DNA of 64,000 nucleotides from Jiangella asiatica (lineage in GTDB: Bacteria > Actinomycetota > Actinomycetes > Jiangellales > Jiangellaceae). The stretch covers positions 1 to 64,000 of the forward strand of contig NZ_SMKZ01000026.1 in assembly GCF_004349065.1 (NCBI RefSeq), given 5' to 3'. The notes under the pieces are model-generated. The model had not been told where the DNA came from. It searched no databases and was given only the letters and a program-made list of their open reading frames with translations. Numbering within the stretch: position 1 is the stretch's first letter; each line of letters begins with the position of its first letter. The translations under genes were made by a program, and so were the position numbers. Positions 32,777 to 41,738 of this stretch are shown here, piece after piece.

Positions 32777-34930
32777 ATGCAGTACGTCGCCATCGTTGTC
32801 GCGCTGGGTGTCACCGTGTTGACCCTGGTGGTGCTGACGGATGCCGCGGTGCGGATGGTCCGGGTGATCCGGCTCGGACAGCCGGCACCGGGTCGCAAGA
32901 ACGACCCGGGTTCGCGCACCCGGACGTTGGTGCGTGAGTTCCTCGGACACACGAGGATGGCCAAACGCCCGGTCGTCGCCGCGGCGCACTGGTTCGTCAT
33001 GATCGGCTTCTTCGCGCTGTTCTTCACGTTGGTGACGGCGTACGGGCAGCTGTTCGACGCGTACTGGGCGCTGCCGCTGATCGGGCACTGGGCGCCGTTC
33101 GAGTGGTTCACCGAGGCGATCGCGTGGTTGACGCTGGCGGGCATCGCGACGCTGACGGTGATCCGGCAGCTGTCGCACCCGCGCCGGAGCGGGCGAAGGT
33201 CACGCTTCTTCGGGTCGGCGTTCTGGCAGGCGTATTACGTGGAGTTCACCATCGCGACGATCGCGGTGAGCATCCTGGTGTTGCGCGGGCTGGAGTACCG
33301 GCTGTTCGGGGACATGCTGCACTTCCCGCTGACGGCCTTCATAGGGTCCTGGTTCGACGGCGTTGCCACCGACGACGTCGAACTGGCCGTGCACGTGGTG
33401 GCCGGCGTGAAGATCACCGTGTCGTGGGTGTTCTTCACCGTGCTGGCCTGGAACCTGACCATGGGGGTCGGCTGGCACCGTGCGCTGGCGTTCTTCAACA
33501 TCTACTACAAGCGCGAGGCCGACGGCGGGCCGGCGCTGGGTGCGGCCAAGCCGCTCACCGTCGGCGGCGAGCCGGTCGACTTCGAGAAGCTCGACGACCT
33601 GGACGAGGACGCCTCGCTCGGCGTGGGCAAGGTCGAGGACTTCTCGTGGAAGGCGCTGCTGGACTTCTCCACCTGCACCGAGTGCGGGCGGTGTCAGTCG
33701 CAGTGCCCGGCGTGGCACACCGACAAGCCGCTGTCGCCGAAGCTGTTCGTCCTGAACCTGCGCGACCACGCCTACGCCAAGGCGCCGTACCTGCTGGCCG
33801 GTGACGGCGACGGCGCGGACGTGCCGGTCGAGGCGCGCGCGGAGGCCGACCGTGCCATCGTCGGCGACGCCGAGCACGGCGGTGTGATCGACCCGGACGT
33901 GCTGTGGTCCTGCACCACCTGCGGCGCCTGTGTGGAGCAGTGCCCGGTCGACATCGAGCACGTCGACCACATCCTGGATTTGCGCCGCTACCAGACGCTG
34001 ATCGAGACCGAGTTCCCGAGCGAGCTGGGCGGGTTGTTCCGCAACCTGGAGAAGGCCGGCAACCCGTGGGGCGTCAACGCCTCCAAGCGGATGGACTGGG
34101 CCAAGGACCTCCCATTCCCGGTCCAGCAGGTCGGGGTCGACGTGGAGTCCCTCGACGAGGTCGACTGGCTGTTCTGGATCGGCTGCGCCGGCGCGTTCGA
34201 GGACCGGGCGAAGAAGACGACCCAGGCGGTCGCGGAGCTGCTGCACGCCGCCGGGGTCTCCTTCGCGGTGCTCGGTGACGGTGAGACGTGCACGGGCGAC
34301 CCGGCCCGCCGGTCGGGCAACGAGTTCCTCTACCAGCAGCTGGCCGCGCAGAACATCGACGTGCTGCGCGAGACCAAGGCGGTACGGGTGGTCTCCACCT
34401 GCGCGCACTGCTTCAACACCATCAAGAACGAGTACGCCCAGCTCGGCCTCGAGCTGGAGGTCGTGCACCACACGCAGCTGCTCAACCGGCTGGTGCGCGA
34501 GGGTCGGCTCACCCCGGTCGCCCCGGCCGACGACGCCGTGGCCGGGCGCCCGGTCACCTACCACGACCCCTGCTACCTGGGCCGGCACAACCAGGTCTAC
34601 GAGCCGCCCCGCGAGCTGGTCGGCTCGCTGCCGGGCGTGGAACTGCGCGAGATGCCGCGCAGCCGGTCCACCTCGTTCTGCTGCGGCGCCGGTGGCGCAC
34701 GCATGTGGATGGAGGAACGCATCGGCACCCGCATCAACGCCGACCGCACCGCCGAGGCCCTCGCCACCGGCGCCGACGCCATCGCCGTCGGCTGCCCGTT
34801 CTGCCGCGTCATGCTCTCCGACGGCCTCACCCAGGCCCAGTCCGAGGGCGCGGGCGAGGGCGTCGAGGTCGTCGACGTCGCCCAGCTGCTGCTCTCCGCC
34901 GTCAGACGCGGCGCCCCCGCCACCCGGTGA
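32777..34930 (+). CDS. (Fe-S)-binding heterodisulfide-reductase-related membrane protein
   Basis: A 717-residue fusion. The N-terminal 250 residues have about five membrane helices of the NarI-like cytochrome b type. A 4Fe-4S ferredoxin-like part follows (CTECGRCQSQCPAW near 299-312, CTTCGACVEQCPVD near 378-391). The C-terminus has two CCG cysteine-rich domains (CTGDPARR, CAHCFNTIKNEY, YHDPCYLGRHN, FCCGAGG). The family is common in actinobacteria and is thought to move electrons between the quinone pool and an unknown partner. ATG follows TAAGGAG. It is a single-gene unit. Confidence 0.88.
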   Translation: MQYVAIVVALGVTVLTLVVLTDAAVRMVRVIRLGQPAPGRKNDPGSRTRTLVREFLGHTRMAKRPVVAAAHWFVMIGFFALFFTLVTAYGQLFDAYWALPLIGHWAPFEWFTEAIAWLTLAGIATLTVIRQLSHPRRSGRRSRFFGSAFWQAYYVEFTIATIAVSILVLRGLEYRLFGDMLHFPLTAFIGSWFDGVATDDVELAVHVVAGVKITVSWVFFTVLAWNLTMGVGWHRALAFFNIYYKREADGGPALGAAKPLTVGGEPVDFEKLDDLDEDASLGVGKVEDFSWKALLDFSTCTECGRCQSQCPAWHTDKPLSPKLFVLNLRDHAYAKAPYLLAGDGDGADVPVEARAEADRAIVGDAEHGGVIDPDVLWSCTTCGACVEQCPVDIEHVDHILDLRRYQTLIETEFPSELGGLFRNLEKAGNPWGVNASKRMDWAKDLPFPVQQVGVDVESLDEVDWLFWIGCAGAFEDRAKKTTQAVAELLHAAGVSFAVLGDGETCTGDPARRSGNEFLYQQLAAQNIDVLRETKAVRVVSTCAHCFNTIKNEYAQLGLELEVVHHTQLLNRLVREGRLTPVAPADDAVAGRPVTYHDPCYLGRHNQVYEPPRELVGSLPGVELREMPRSRSTSFCCGAGGARMWMEERIGTRINADRTAEALATGADAIAVGCPFCRVMLSDGLTQAQSEGAGEGVEVVDVAQLLLSAVRRGAPATR

Positions 34931-34950
34931 TCATCCGTCGCGGGTCGGCG

Positions 34951-35021
34951 CCTTGGCACGCCTGGTTGGCGCTGCGGCCGGGGGATCTGTCCGAATCCCG
35001 GAGCGACTCGGCGTGCCAAGG
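34951..35021 (+). terminator. 12-bp inverted repeat after the Fe-S gene
   Basis: CCTTGGCACGCC (34951-34962) and GGCGTGCCAAGG (35010-35021) are perfect complements 47 bp apart, just after the stop at 34930. A terminator is likely, although the loop is long. No gene is present in 34931-35247. Confidence 0.5.
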
Positions 35022-35055
35022 CACGCCGGGCTGGCGGGGCGTGTTGCGGCGAGGG

Positions 35056-35248
35056 TGATGGCGTGGCGCCACGGAGGCGTCACGTGGCGTCATCATGGCG
35101 CCCGCCCACCATTGGTGCGTACGAGCAGGTCATCTGCCTGTTTTCGCTGCTGGCCGTCAGCCCTGGAAGGGACACCGTCGCCTGTTGATCACACGATGGC
35201 GTCGTGTGACGCTTGACTTGACGCCATAATGGCGCCACCATGGCGTCA
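35056..35248 (+). promoter_or_regulatory. cluster of TGGCGTCA/TGACGCCA operator-like repeats
   Basis: The motif or its half recurs at 35055-35070 (ATGGCGTGGCGCCA), 35076-35082, 35085-35092 (TGGCGTCA), 35095-35102, 35197-35203, 35219-35226 (TGACGCCA), 35230-35237 (TGGCGCCA) and 35241-35248 (TGGCGTCA, ending at the start codon). CATAAT at 35225-35230 could be a -10 box. Several spaced half-sites suit an RHH protein, which the next gene encodes. Confidence 0.65.
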
Positions 35249-35739
35249 TGGAACTCACGCCCTATGTCGAGGCACTGCGCCGTTCGCTCGCCGCGGCCGG
35301 CCAGGCCGCCGCCGACGACGTGCGTGCCGCGGCGGAACGGCTCTCCTACGCCGTCGAGCCGTCGCTGCGGCTGACGCTGCTCGAGGCGCTCGGCGATGCC
35401 GCGGCCGAGGTCACCAGCCAGCTCGACGGTGTCGCCGTCGAGGTCCGGCTGCGCGGCGGCGACCCTGAGCTCGTCGCGGCGGAGCTCGCCCCGCCGCAGC
35501 CACCTACCCCGCCGCAGCCGCCGACGCCGCCCACGCATCCGGAGCCCGACGAGGGCACGTCCCGCGTGTCGCTGCGCCTTCCCGAGACGCTCAAGGTCCG
35601 GGTCGAGGAGGCCGCGGCGGCGGACGGCATGTCCGTCAACGCCTGGCTGATCCGGGCGGTCCTCCAGACCCTCGAACCCAACCGGTCGTCGTCGGTGCGC
35701 ATCAACATCGGCCGCAACATCTCCGGCTGGGTCCGCTGA
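35248..35739 (+). CDS. ribbon-helix-helix (CopG/Arc-type) regulator
   Basis: A 163-residue protein. An N-terminal helical domain (about 1-75) is followed by a Pro/Thr linker (PPQPPTPPQPPTPPTHPEPD) and a C-terminal RHH fold (SRVSLRLPETLKVRVEEAAA, GMSVNAWLIRAVLQTL), then a basic tail. The start codon lies inside the last operator-like repeat, so it probably represses itself. It heads an operon with a DUF4097 protein and a small helical protein. Confidence 0.8.
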   Translation: MELTPYVEALRRSLAAAGQAAADDVRAAAERLSYAVEPSLRLTLLEALGDAAAEVTSQLDGVAVEVRLRGGDPELVAAELAPPQPPTPPQPPTPPTHPEPDEGTSRVSLRLPETLKVRVEEAAAADGMSVNAWLIRAVLQTLEPNRSSSVRINIGRNISGWVR

Positions 35740-35762
35740 CTCTTCGCGAACGGGAGAACCTC

Positions 35763-36608
35763 ATGTCCGACATCATCACCAAGACATTCCCGGCCGACGG
35801 GCCGATCAGGCTCTCGATCGAGCAGCGCTCCGGCGACGTCGAGGTCACCGCCGCCGACACCGCGGAGGTGACGGTGCGGCTGCACCCGTCCGGGCCGGGT
35901 GGCGACGAGCTGGCCGACCGCACCACGGTGGAGTACCGTCCCGGCGCCCTGCGCGTCGAGGTGCCGCGCTCCACGTCGCTGATCGGCAGGTCGCCGTCGG
36001 TCGACATCGTCGTCACCGTGCCCGCCGGCAGCGCCGCCTCGGTACAGTCCGGCTCCGGTGACATCCGGCTGCTGGGCCCGCTCGCCGACGTCTCCGGCAA
36101 GGCCGGCTCCGGCGCCGTGTCGGTCCAGTCCGCCGCCGACGTCCGGCTCACCACCGGCAGCGGCGACGTCACCGTCGATGACTGCGCCGGCGCAGCGGTC
36201 CGCACCGGCTCCGGCGACATCCGGATCCGCCGGCTCAGCGGCTCGGTCGACCTGGAGTCCGGCTCCGGCGCCATCGACGTCGACGGCACGGTCGGCGACG
36301 GCCGGATGTCGGCCGCCTCGGGTGACGTCACCATCGGCAGTGTCGCCGGCCGGGTCGGCGTGACCACCGCCTCCGGCGACATCACCGTCCGCGAGGCGGT
36401 CGAGGGCGACATCACGGCGGGCACCGCCAGCGGCGGCGTGACCGTCGGCCTGGCCGCCGGCACGGCCGCGAAGCTCGACGTCTCCAGCATCACCGGCTCC
36501 GTCCGCTCCGACCTCGACCCTGCCGACGCGCCGGCCGAAACCGACCGCACGCTGCTGCTGGCCGTCACTACCGTCAGCGGATCCATCCGATTGCACCGGG
36601 CCGGTTGA
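35763..36608 (+). CDS. DUF4097-family beta-strand repeat protein
   Basis: A 281-residue protein built from short beta repeats of the form SGSGDIRLLG, TGSGDVTVDDC, TASGDITVREA. This is the DUF4097 solenoid found in adhesin-like and stress proteins. There is no signal peptide or membrane segment, so it is probably cytoplasmic. It is 24 bp after the RHH gene with its own GGGAGAA. Function is unknown; similar pairs are common in actinobacteria. Confidence 0.85.
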   Translation: MSDIITKTFPADGPIRLSIEQRSGDVEVTAADTAEVTVRLHPSGPGGDELADRTTVEYRPGALRVEVPRSTSLIGRSPSVDIVVTVPAGSAASVQSGSGDIRLLGPLADVSGKAGSGAVSVQSAADVRLTTGSGDVTVDDCAGAAVRTGSGDIRIRRLSGSVDLESGSGAIDVDGTVGDGRMSAASGDVTIGSVAGRVGVTTASGDITVREAVEGDITAGTASGGVTVGLAAGTAAKLDVSSITGSVRSDLDPADAPAETDRTLLLAVTTVSGSIRLHRAG

Positions 36609-36636
36609 GGCCGGTCCGATCCCGGGAGACGTGATC

Positions 36637-36825
36637 ATGAGCATCGACTACTACGAAGCGCTCCATCGTCACCGAGCCGAACAGTTCGAGCACGAGGCCA
36701 GGGTCGTCGACACCACCCGGCGGCTGCGCCGGGCGCGGCGGTTGGAGGACGCCGCGTCCCGCCTGCAAGGGCTCGCCCGCCGGCTGGAGGCCCGGGCCCG
36801 GCTCAGCCGGGCCCGGCTGCTCTGA
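36637..36825 (+). CDS. small arginine-rich helical protein
   Basis: A 62-residue protein, almost wholly helical and very rich in Arg, Ala and Leu (TTRRLRRARRLEDAASRLQG). ATG 36637 has GGGAG at 8 nt; GTG 36631 is too close to it. It is the third gene of the RHH/DUF4097 unit. No family is recognised. Confidence 0.55.
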   Translation: MSIDYYEALHRHRAEQFEHEARVVDTTRRLRRARRLEDAASRLQGLARRLEARARLSRARLL

Positions 36826-36854
36826 GCCAGGCCCGGCCGGCTGCGACTCGGGGC

Positions 36855-37955
36855 CTACTCGTGCCCGCCGCGGCGGTACCGCAGCCGCTGGCCCATCCGG
36901 ACCAACGTGGCCTGCTTGTCCGCGGCCTTGTCCAGCTGCCGGGTGTCGCGCGGCGGTAGCTGGATTTCCTCTTCGGCAGGCATCCCGGCCTGCAGCTGCC
37001 GGGCCCGTTCGGTCTCGGCGTCGAACTCGGCGCCGAACAGCAGGGCCAGGTTGGTGAGCCACAGCCACAGCAGGAAGACGATCACACCGGCCAACGACCC
37101 GTACGTCCGGTTGTAGCTGCCGAAGTTCGCGACGTAGAACGCGAAGCCGGCCGAACCCAGGGCCCACGCCACGATGGCGATGAACGCTCCCATGCTGATC
37201 CACCGGAACTTCGGCTGGCGGACGTTGGGCGTCGACCAGTAGAGGATCGCGATGATCATCGCGACGACGAACACCATGACCGGCCACTTGGCGATGTCCC
37301 AGACCGTCACCGCGGTGCCGCCGACACCGATGGCGTCACCGATGGCGCGCGCCACCGGCCCGCTGACCACCAGCATCACCGCTACGGCCAGCACCAGCAC
37401 CATCACCAGCAGCGTGATGCCGAGCACGAGCGGACGCAGCTTCCAGAACGGCCGCCCCTCGCCGATGTCGTAGACGCGGTTCATCGCGCGGCCGAAGGCG
37501 CTGACGTAGGCCGACGCCGACCACACCGCCGCGACCAGGCCGATCACCAGCGTCAGGCCGGCGCCGGGCGCGTTGGTGAGCTGGTTGATCGGGCCTTCGA
37601 GGTCGGAGGCCGCCGCCGACGGCGCGATGTCCTGGACGATCGACACCAGCTGGTCCGTCGTCTGCTGCCCCTGGCCGATCAGCGCCGGCAGCGACACCAG
37701 GGCGACCAGGGCGGGGAACAGCGAGAGCACCGAATAGTAGGTCAGTGCCGCCGCCAGGTCGGTGCACTCGTCGTCCATGAACTCCCGGACGGTGCGCCGC
37801 CCCACGTAGGCCCAGGACGGGCGGCTCAGCTGCGTCGGGCCGTCCGGCTTGCGTTCGTCGTCCGGATCGGGCCGGGCGCCCGCCGGTCCAGCCGGGGCAG
37901 CTTCCGGCTGGACGTCGTCGGAATCGGTGCGGTGGCCGTGCCGGTGCGTTGCCAT
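36855..37955 (-). CDS. YihY/BrkB-family inner membrane protein
   Basis: A 366-residue protein. A polar N-terminal 50 residues precedes the YihY core: DLAAALTYYSVLSLFPALVA, then six membrane helices (FRWISMGAFIAIVAWALGSA, SLAGVIVFLLWLWLTNLALL). Formerly misnamed RNase BN, the family has no proven activity. ATG 37955 has CCAGGTG upstream. It lies with three small envelope proteins in the same direction. Confidence 0.92.
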   Translation of the reverse strand: MATHRHGHRTDSDDVQPEAAPAGPAGARPDPDDERKPDGPTQLSRPSWAYVGRRTVREFMDDECTDLAAALTYYSVLSLFPALVALVSLPALIGQGQQTTDQLVSIVQDIAPSAAASDLEGPINQLTNAPGAGLTLVIGLVAAVWSASAYVSAFGRAMNRVYDIGEGRPFWKLRPLVLGITLLVMVLVLAVAVMLVVSGPVARAIGDAIGVGGTAVTVWDIAKWPVMVFVVAMIIAILYWSTPNVRQPKFRWISMGAFIAIVAWALGSAGFAFYVANFGSYNRTYGSLAGVIVFLLWLWLTNLALLFGAEFDAETERARQLQAGMPAEEEIQLPPRDTRQLDKAADKQATLVRMGQRLRYRRGGHE

Positions 37956-37974
37956 GCGATCACCTGGCGACCGG

Positions 37975-38274
37975 TCAGTGCCGGCGCTTCCACGCCACGG
38001 CACCGGCCACGGCGGCCACCACCGCCGTCCCGCCGGCCACCATCATGGTCATCGGGCGCATCGCCAGCATCTTGAGCCGTCGGCCCACGGAGCCGGCGCG
38101 GTCGCGGGCCATCCCGAGCTTCTCCTGTGCCTGGCTCTTGACGTCGAGCTTGTGCGACAGGGCCTCGATGGTGCTGCCGAGGTCACGACGGGTCTGCTCG
38201 ATGTGCTGCTCGATCTCTTCCGGTTTGGCGCCCTTCGGCGGTTCCTTCGTCGTGCTCTTCGCCGTGCTGCTCAT
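37975..38274 (-). CDS. DUF3618 membrane protein
   Basis: A 99-residue protein with the DUF3618 block EEIEQHIEQTRRDLGSTIEA, a charged coiled-coil middle and a C-terminal membrane helix (MTMMVAGGTAVVAAVAGAVA). It is co-transcribed with the holin-like protein (4-nt overlap at 38271-38274). Confidence 0.85.
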   Translation of the reverse strand: MSSTAKSTTKEPPKGAKPEEIEQHIEQTRRDLGSTIEALSHKLDVKSQAQEKLGMARDRAGSVGRRLKMLAMRPMTMMVAGGTAVVAAVAGAVAWKRRH

Positions 38275-38678
38275 CGGTGCCTCTCCTTCAGCTCCCCGAC
38301 GTCACGCTTGACGTTCTCGACCGTCCGCTCCGGCTTGGGCGAGGCCTGCTTCGTCTGGCCGCGACCCAGCATGGCTACGACACCGGCCAGCAGGAAGAGG
38401 GCGCCGGCGACGATCAGCGCGGCTGCCCACACCTCAAGCTCCAGCGACAGTGCCGCGATGGCGCAAGTCACGAGCGCGCCCACGCCGAAGAACGCCAACA
38501 GCCCGGCGCCACCGAACAGGCCCATCCCAGCACCGGCGTGCTTGGCCTTTCGCGACATCTCGGCCTGAGCCAGCCGCATCTCGTCCCGGATCAGGTGGGA
38601 GGTCTGCTCGGAGAACTGGCGGACCAGCTCGGCTACGGACCGGTCATCCTGGCTGGGGGTAATGCCCGTTGTGGCCAT
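38271..38678 (-). CDS. holin-X/phage-holin-family membrane protein
   Basis: A 135-residue protein with an N-terminal amphipathic region (VAELVRQFSEQTSHLIRDEM) and two membrane helices (GLFGGAGLLAFFGVGALVTC, AAALIVAGALFLLAGVVAML). It is the chromosomal holin-X-type family usually found next to DUF3618 genes, and is not evidence of a prophage. ATG 38678 is used; 38684 is possible. Confidence 0.85.
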   Translation of the reverse strand: MATTGITPSQDDRSVAELVRQFSEQTSHLIRDEMRLAQAEMSRKAKHAGAGMGLFGGAGLLAFFGVGALVTCAIAALSLELEVWAAALIVAGALFLLAGVVAMLGRGQTKQASPKPERTVENVKRDVGELKERHR

Positions 38679-38952
38679 GGGCACCCACCTCCGTGGGGTC
38701 TGGGTCGTGGCGCTGCATCGTCGACTTGACCTTGTCGGTCGCCTTGGACGCTGCCTCCGTCAGCTTCTCCTGGATCTCCGGAGCCTTGGCCATGACGGCA
38801 TGCTGGGCCTCGGAAACCTTCTCCTGGACCTTCGGGTCGTGCCACATGGTGCCGGCGCGGCCCTTGATCTGTTCGTACCGCTGGCGCCCGGCCCGCGTAC
38901 CGAGGACGTACCCGACCGCAGCTCCCGCCAGGAGTAGCAGCTTGCCTCTCAT
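38644..38952 (-). CDS. YtxH-like small envelope protein
   Basis: A 102-residue protein. It has a short membrane helix (LLLLAGAAVGYVLGTRAGRQ), then a coiled-coil stress-protein-like helix (VQEKVSEAQHAVMAKAPEIQ). It overlaps the start of the holin-like gene by about 35 nt, so the group of four genes on this strand is one operon. An alternative start is at 38958. Confidence 0.75.
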   Translation of the reverse strand: MRGKLLLLAGAAVGYVLGTRAGRQRYEQIKGRAGTMWHDPKVQEKVSEAQHAVMAKAPEIQEKLTEAASKATDKVKSTMQRHDPDPTEVGAHGHNGHYPQPG

Positions 38953-39080
38953 GATCACTCCCTTGGGCTCGCAGATGTTCGGCAGTTACCCGAATGTACG
39001 CCGGGCATGCAGGCACACGCGGGCGTGAACCAGCAGGTCACGAACGCGAAGAAGGCGAGGTATGCGAGGCGTGCGGTGCG

Positions 39081-41174
39081 TCAGGCAGTGGTGGCGTCGA
39101 TGATGAAGGCGAGCGTGAAGGCCTCGTCGCGCCAGGCGTCGTACCGGCCGGATGGCCCGCCGTGGCCGGCGCCCATCTCCGTCTTGAGCACCAGTGGCCG
39201 CGCGCCCGTCGCCGTCGCCCGCAGGCGGGCGACCCACTTGGCCGGCTCGTGGTAGCTGACCCGCGGGTCGTTGAGACCGGCGGTGGCGAGGATGGCCGGG
39301 TAGTCGCGGGCCTGGACGTTCTCGTACGGCGTGTACGACTTCATGTACGCATAGACCTCGGCCGACTCCAGCGGGTTGCCCCACTCCTCCCACTCGACCA
39401 CGGTCAGCGGCATCGACGGGTCGAGGATGGTCTCGAGCGCGTCGACGAACGGCACCTCGCCCACCAGCGCGGCGAACGTGGTGGGCGCGAGGTTGGCGAC
39501 GGCGCCGATGAGCAGCCCGCCGGCGCTGCCGCCGCGACCGGCCAGGCGGTCGCGCGAGGTCCAGCCGCCGGCCGCCAGGTGCTCGCCGCAGGCGACGAAG
39601 TCGGTGAAGGTGTTTCTCTTGGACAGTAGCTTGCCGTCCTCGTACCAGCGCCGGCCGAGCTCGCCGCCGCCACGCACGTGTGCGATGGCGAAGACGAAGC
39701 CGCGGTCCAGCAGCGACAGTCGCGGGATCGAGAACCACGGGTCCCGCGAGTTCTCGTACGCGCCGTACCCGTACAGGACGCAGGGCGCGGTGCCGTCACG
39801 CGGAGTGTCGCGCCGTTTGACCAGCGAGATGGGGACCCGGGTGCCGTCCGGAGCGGTGGCCCACTCGCGCGCCGACTCGTAGGCGCTCAGGTCGACGTCG
39901 CCGAGCACGGGCTGCCGTTTGCGCAGGCGCAGCTCGCCGGTGACGACGTCGTAGTCGTAGACCGACGTCGGTGTGGTCAGTGAGCCGTAGCCGAGGCGGA
40001 ACACCGACGTGTCGAACTCGGCGTTCGCGGCGGGCTGGACGGTGCGGACCGGTTCGACGAACTCGATGTCGCGGCCCTGCCCCGACGCACCGTCGACCAG
40101 TGGCACGACGTGCAGTTCCGTGCGTCCGTCGCGGCGCAGGGAGACGACCAGGTGGCCGGCGAACGCGTCGACACCGGTGACCCGGACGCCTGGGGTGTGC
40201 GGCAGCACCGGCCGCCAGTTGGCCCGTCCGGGTGCGGCGGCGGGCGCGACCACCAGCTCGAAGTCGAGAGCGTCGTGGTTGTGCACGATGTAGAACGCGT
40301 CGCCGGTGTGGTCGACGGAGTACTCCACGCCCTGCTCGCGCGGCTCCACGACGCTGAACTCGCCCAACGGATCGGCAGCCGGGAGCATCCGGACCTCGCT
40401 GGTGATCATGCTGCCGAGTTCGATGAGGACGTACTGCTCGCTGCGGGTCAGCCCGACTGTGGCGAAGAACCGCTCGTCGGTCTCCTCGTGCACGACGGTG
40501 TCCGCGGCGGCCTCGGTGCCCAGAACGTGGCGCCAGACACGGTATGGGCGCATGGCCTCGTCGACCGTGCTGTAGAAGAGCACCGAACCGTCGGCGGACC
40601 AGGCCGAGCCGTAGTAGGTGCCGGGCACCTCGTCCGGCAGGGTCGCGCCGGTGTCGAGGTCTTTGAAGCGCAGGGTGTACTTCTCGCTGCCGTCGTAGTC
40701 GGTGGAGTACGCCAGCAGCCGGCCGTCCGGGCTGACGTCGAGTGTGCCGACGGCGAAGTACGGGGAGTCGCCGGCCAGCTCGTTCTGGTCGAGCATGACC
40801 TGCTCGTCCGCGGGGGCGGCGATCGGCTCGGCGGGGTCGGCCGGCAGCGTCGGTTCGGTGCGCGAGCGGCAGTTGATGAGGTACTGGCTGCCCTCGACCG
40901 TGCGCGTGTAGTACCACCAGCCGTGGTGGAGGGTCGGCACCGAGAGATCGGTCTCGAGTGTTCGGCTCTTGATCTCGTCGAAGATCTCGTCCTGCAGCGC
41001 CTTCGTGTGCGCGGTGGCGGTTGCCGCGTAGGCGTTCTCGGCCTCCAGGTACGCGATGGTGTCTGGGTCGTCGCGGTCCTTCAACCAGGCGTAAGGGTCG
41101 ACGACGGTGTCGCCGTGCACCGTCCGCTCGTGAGGAATCTGCTTCGCGACCGGAGGGCGGGAGATCTCGGACAT
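39081..41174 (-). CDS. ptrB: oligopeptidase B (S9 family serine peptidase)
   Basis: A 697-residue peptidase. An N-terminal beta-propeller domain (about 70-420) gates a C-terminal alpha/beta-hydrolase with GRGGSAGG (Ser near 550), NDPRV (Asp near 637) and GAGHGG (His near 668). ARGGGELG is the usual HVRGGGELG here. It cleaves short peptides after basic residues in the cytoplasm. It is monocistronic; its promoter lies in the 41175-41243 gap that it shares with the divergent GntR gene. Confidence 0.92.
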   Translation of the reverse strand: MSEISRPPVAKQIPHERTVHGDTVVDPYAWLKDRDDPDTIAYLEAENAYAATATAHTKALQDEIFDEIKSRTLETDLSVPTLHHGWWYYTRTVEGSQYLINCRSRTEPTLPADPAEPIAAPADEQVMLDQNELAGDSPYFAVGTLDVSPDGRLLAYSTDYDGSEKYTLRFKDLDTGATLPDEVPGTYYGSAWSADGSVLFYSTVDEAMRPYRVWRHVLGTEAAADTVVHEETDERFFATVGLTRSEQYVLIELGSMITSEVRMLPAADPLGEFSVVEPREQGVEYSVDHTGDAFYIVHNHDALDFELVVAPAAAPGRANWRPVLPHTPGVRVTGVDAFAGHLVVSLRRDGRTELHVVPLVDGASGQGRDIEFVEPVRTVQPAANAEFDTSVFRLGYGSLTTPTSVYDYDVVTGELRLRKRQPVLGDVDLSAYESAREWATAPDGTRVPISLVKRRDTPRDGTAPCVLYGYGAYENSRDPWFSIPRLSLLDRGFVFAIAHVRGGGELGRRWYEDGKLLSKRNTFTDFVACGEHLAAGGWTSRDRLAGRGGSAGGLLIGAVANLAPTTFAALVGEVPFVDALETILDPSMPLTVVEWEEWGNPLESAEVYAYMKSYTPYENVQARDYPAILATAGLNDPRVSYHEPAKWVARLRATATGARPLVLKTEMGAGHGGPSGRYDAWRDEAFTLAFIIDATTA

Positions 41175-41208
41175 GGGGTGACGCTATCTCAGCGCCGCGA
41201 AGGCCAAT

Positions 41209-41231
41209 TTGTTCCATTAGAACTAGAACAA
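41209..41231. promoter_or_regulatory. inverted repeat upstream of the GntR regulator
   Basis: TTGTTC (41209-41214) and GAACAA (41226-41231) form an inverted repeat, with a further GAAC at 41220-41223. It lies 13 bp before the GntR start and between two divergent genes. It is a plausible operator for autoregulation. Confidence 0.45.
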
Positions 41232-41243
41232 CAGACTGGCACT

Positions 41244-41597
41244 GTGCTCATCAGGTTGAACCCGGGTTCGCCCGAGCCGTTGTTCGCCCAGCTGGCCGCC
41301 GCCGTCCGTGGCGCGCTGGCCCGGGGTGAGCTGCGGGCGGGCGAACGGCTGCCGGCCGCGCGGGAGCTCGCTGACTCCCTGGGCCTGAACGTGCACACCG
41401 TCCTGCACGGCTTCCAGCTGCTGCGCGACGAGGGCCTGCTCGAGCTGCGGCGCGGCCGCGGCGCCGTCATCACCGCCGAGGCTGTGGGCGGGCTCGCGGC
41501 TTTGCGGCAAGCGGTCGCCGAGGTCAGCGCGGTCGCGCACCGGCTGGGCCTGAGCGCCGACGAGCTCGTCGAGCTGATACGAGAGGAGTACCGATGA
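41244..41597 (+). CDS. GntR-family regulator (YtrA subgroup)
   Basis: A 117-residue protein: a GntR winged helix (PLFAQLAAAVRGALARGELR, GERLPAARELADSLGLNVHT, LLRDEGLLELRRGRGAVI) with only a short helical dimerisation tail. This is the size of the YtrA subgroup, which usually controls ABC transporters. The start is GTG 41244, with no strong ribosome-binding site. A DUF1648-like partner may have been lost. Confidence 0.87.
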   Translation: MLIRLNPGSPEPLFAQLAAAVRGALARGELRAGERLPAARELADSLGLNVHTVLHGFQLLRDEGLLELRRGRGAVITAEAVGGLAALRQAVAEVSAVAHRLGLSADELVELIREEYR

Positions 41598-41678
41598 CCG
41601 ACCGGACTGTCCGACCCGGTCCACGAGTCGTCGCCGGACGGTGCTGGCCGTCGCCCCCTGCGCTGAGCCCCACCCCTT

Positions 41679-41738
41679 CCCCTTGATCATCAACGATCTC
41701 GGGTCCTATGACCCCCGAGATCGTTGATGATCAAGGGG
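41679..41738. terminator. 25-bp perfect inverted repeat terminator
   Basis: Arms 41679-41703 (CCCCTTGATCATCAACGATC and so on) and 41714-41738 are perfect complements with a 10-nt loop. It lies between the end of the GntR transcript and the end of the convergent nitroreductase gene and should work both ways. The nitroreductase reading frame runs into it and stops in the loop. Confidence 0.85.

Noticed and set aside
38271-38678. Prophage based on the holin-family protein
   Set aside because: It is the chromosomal holin-X type in an envelope operon with DUF3618 and YtxH-like genes; no other phage genes are present.
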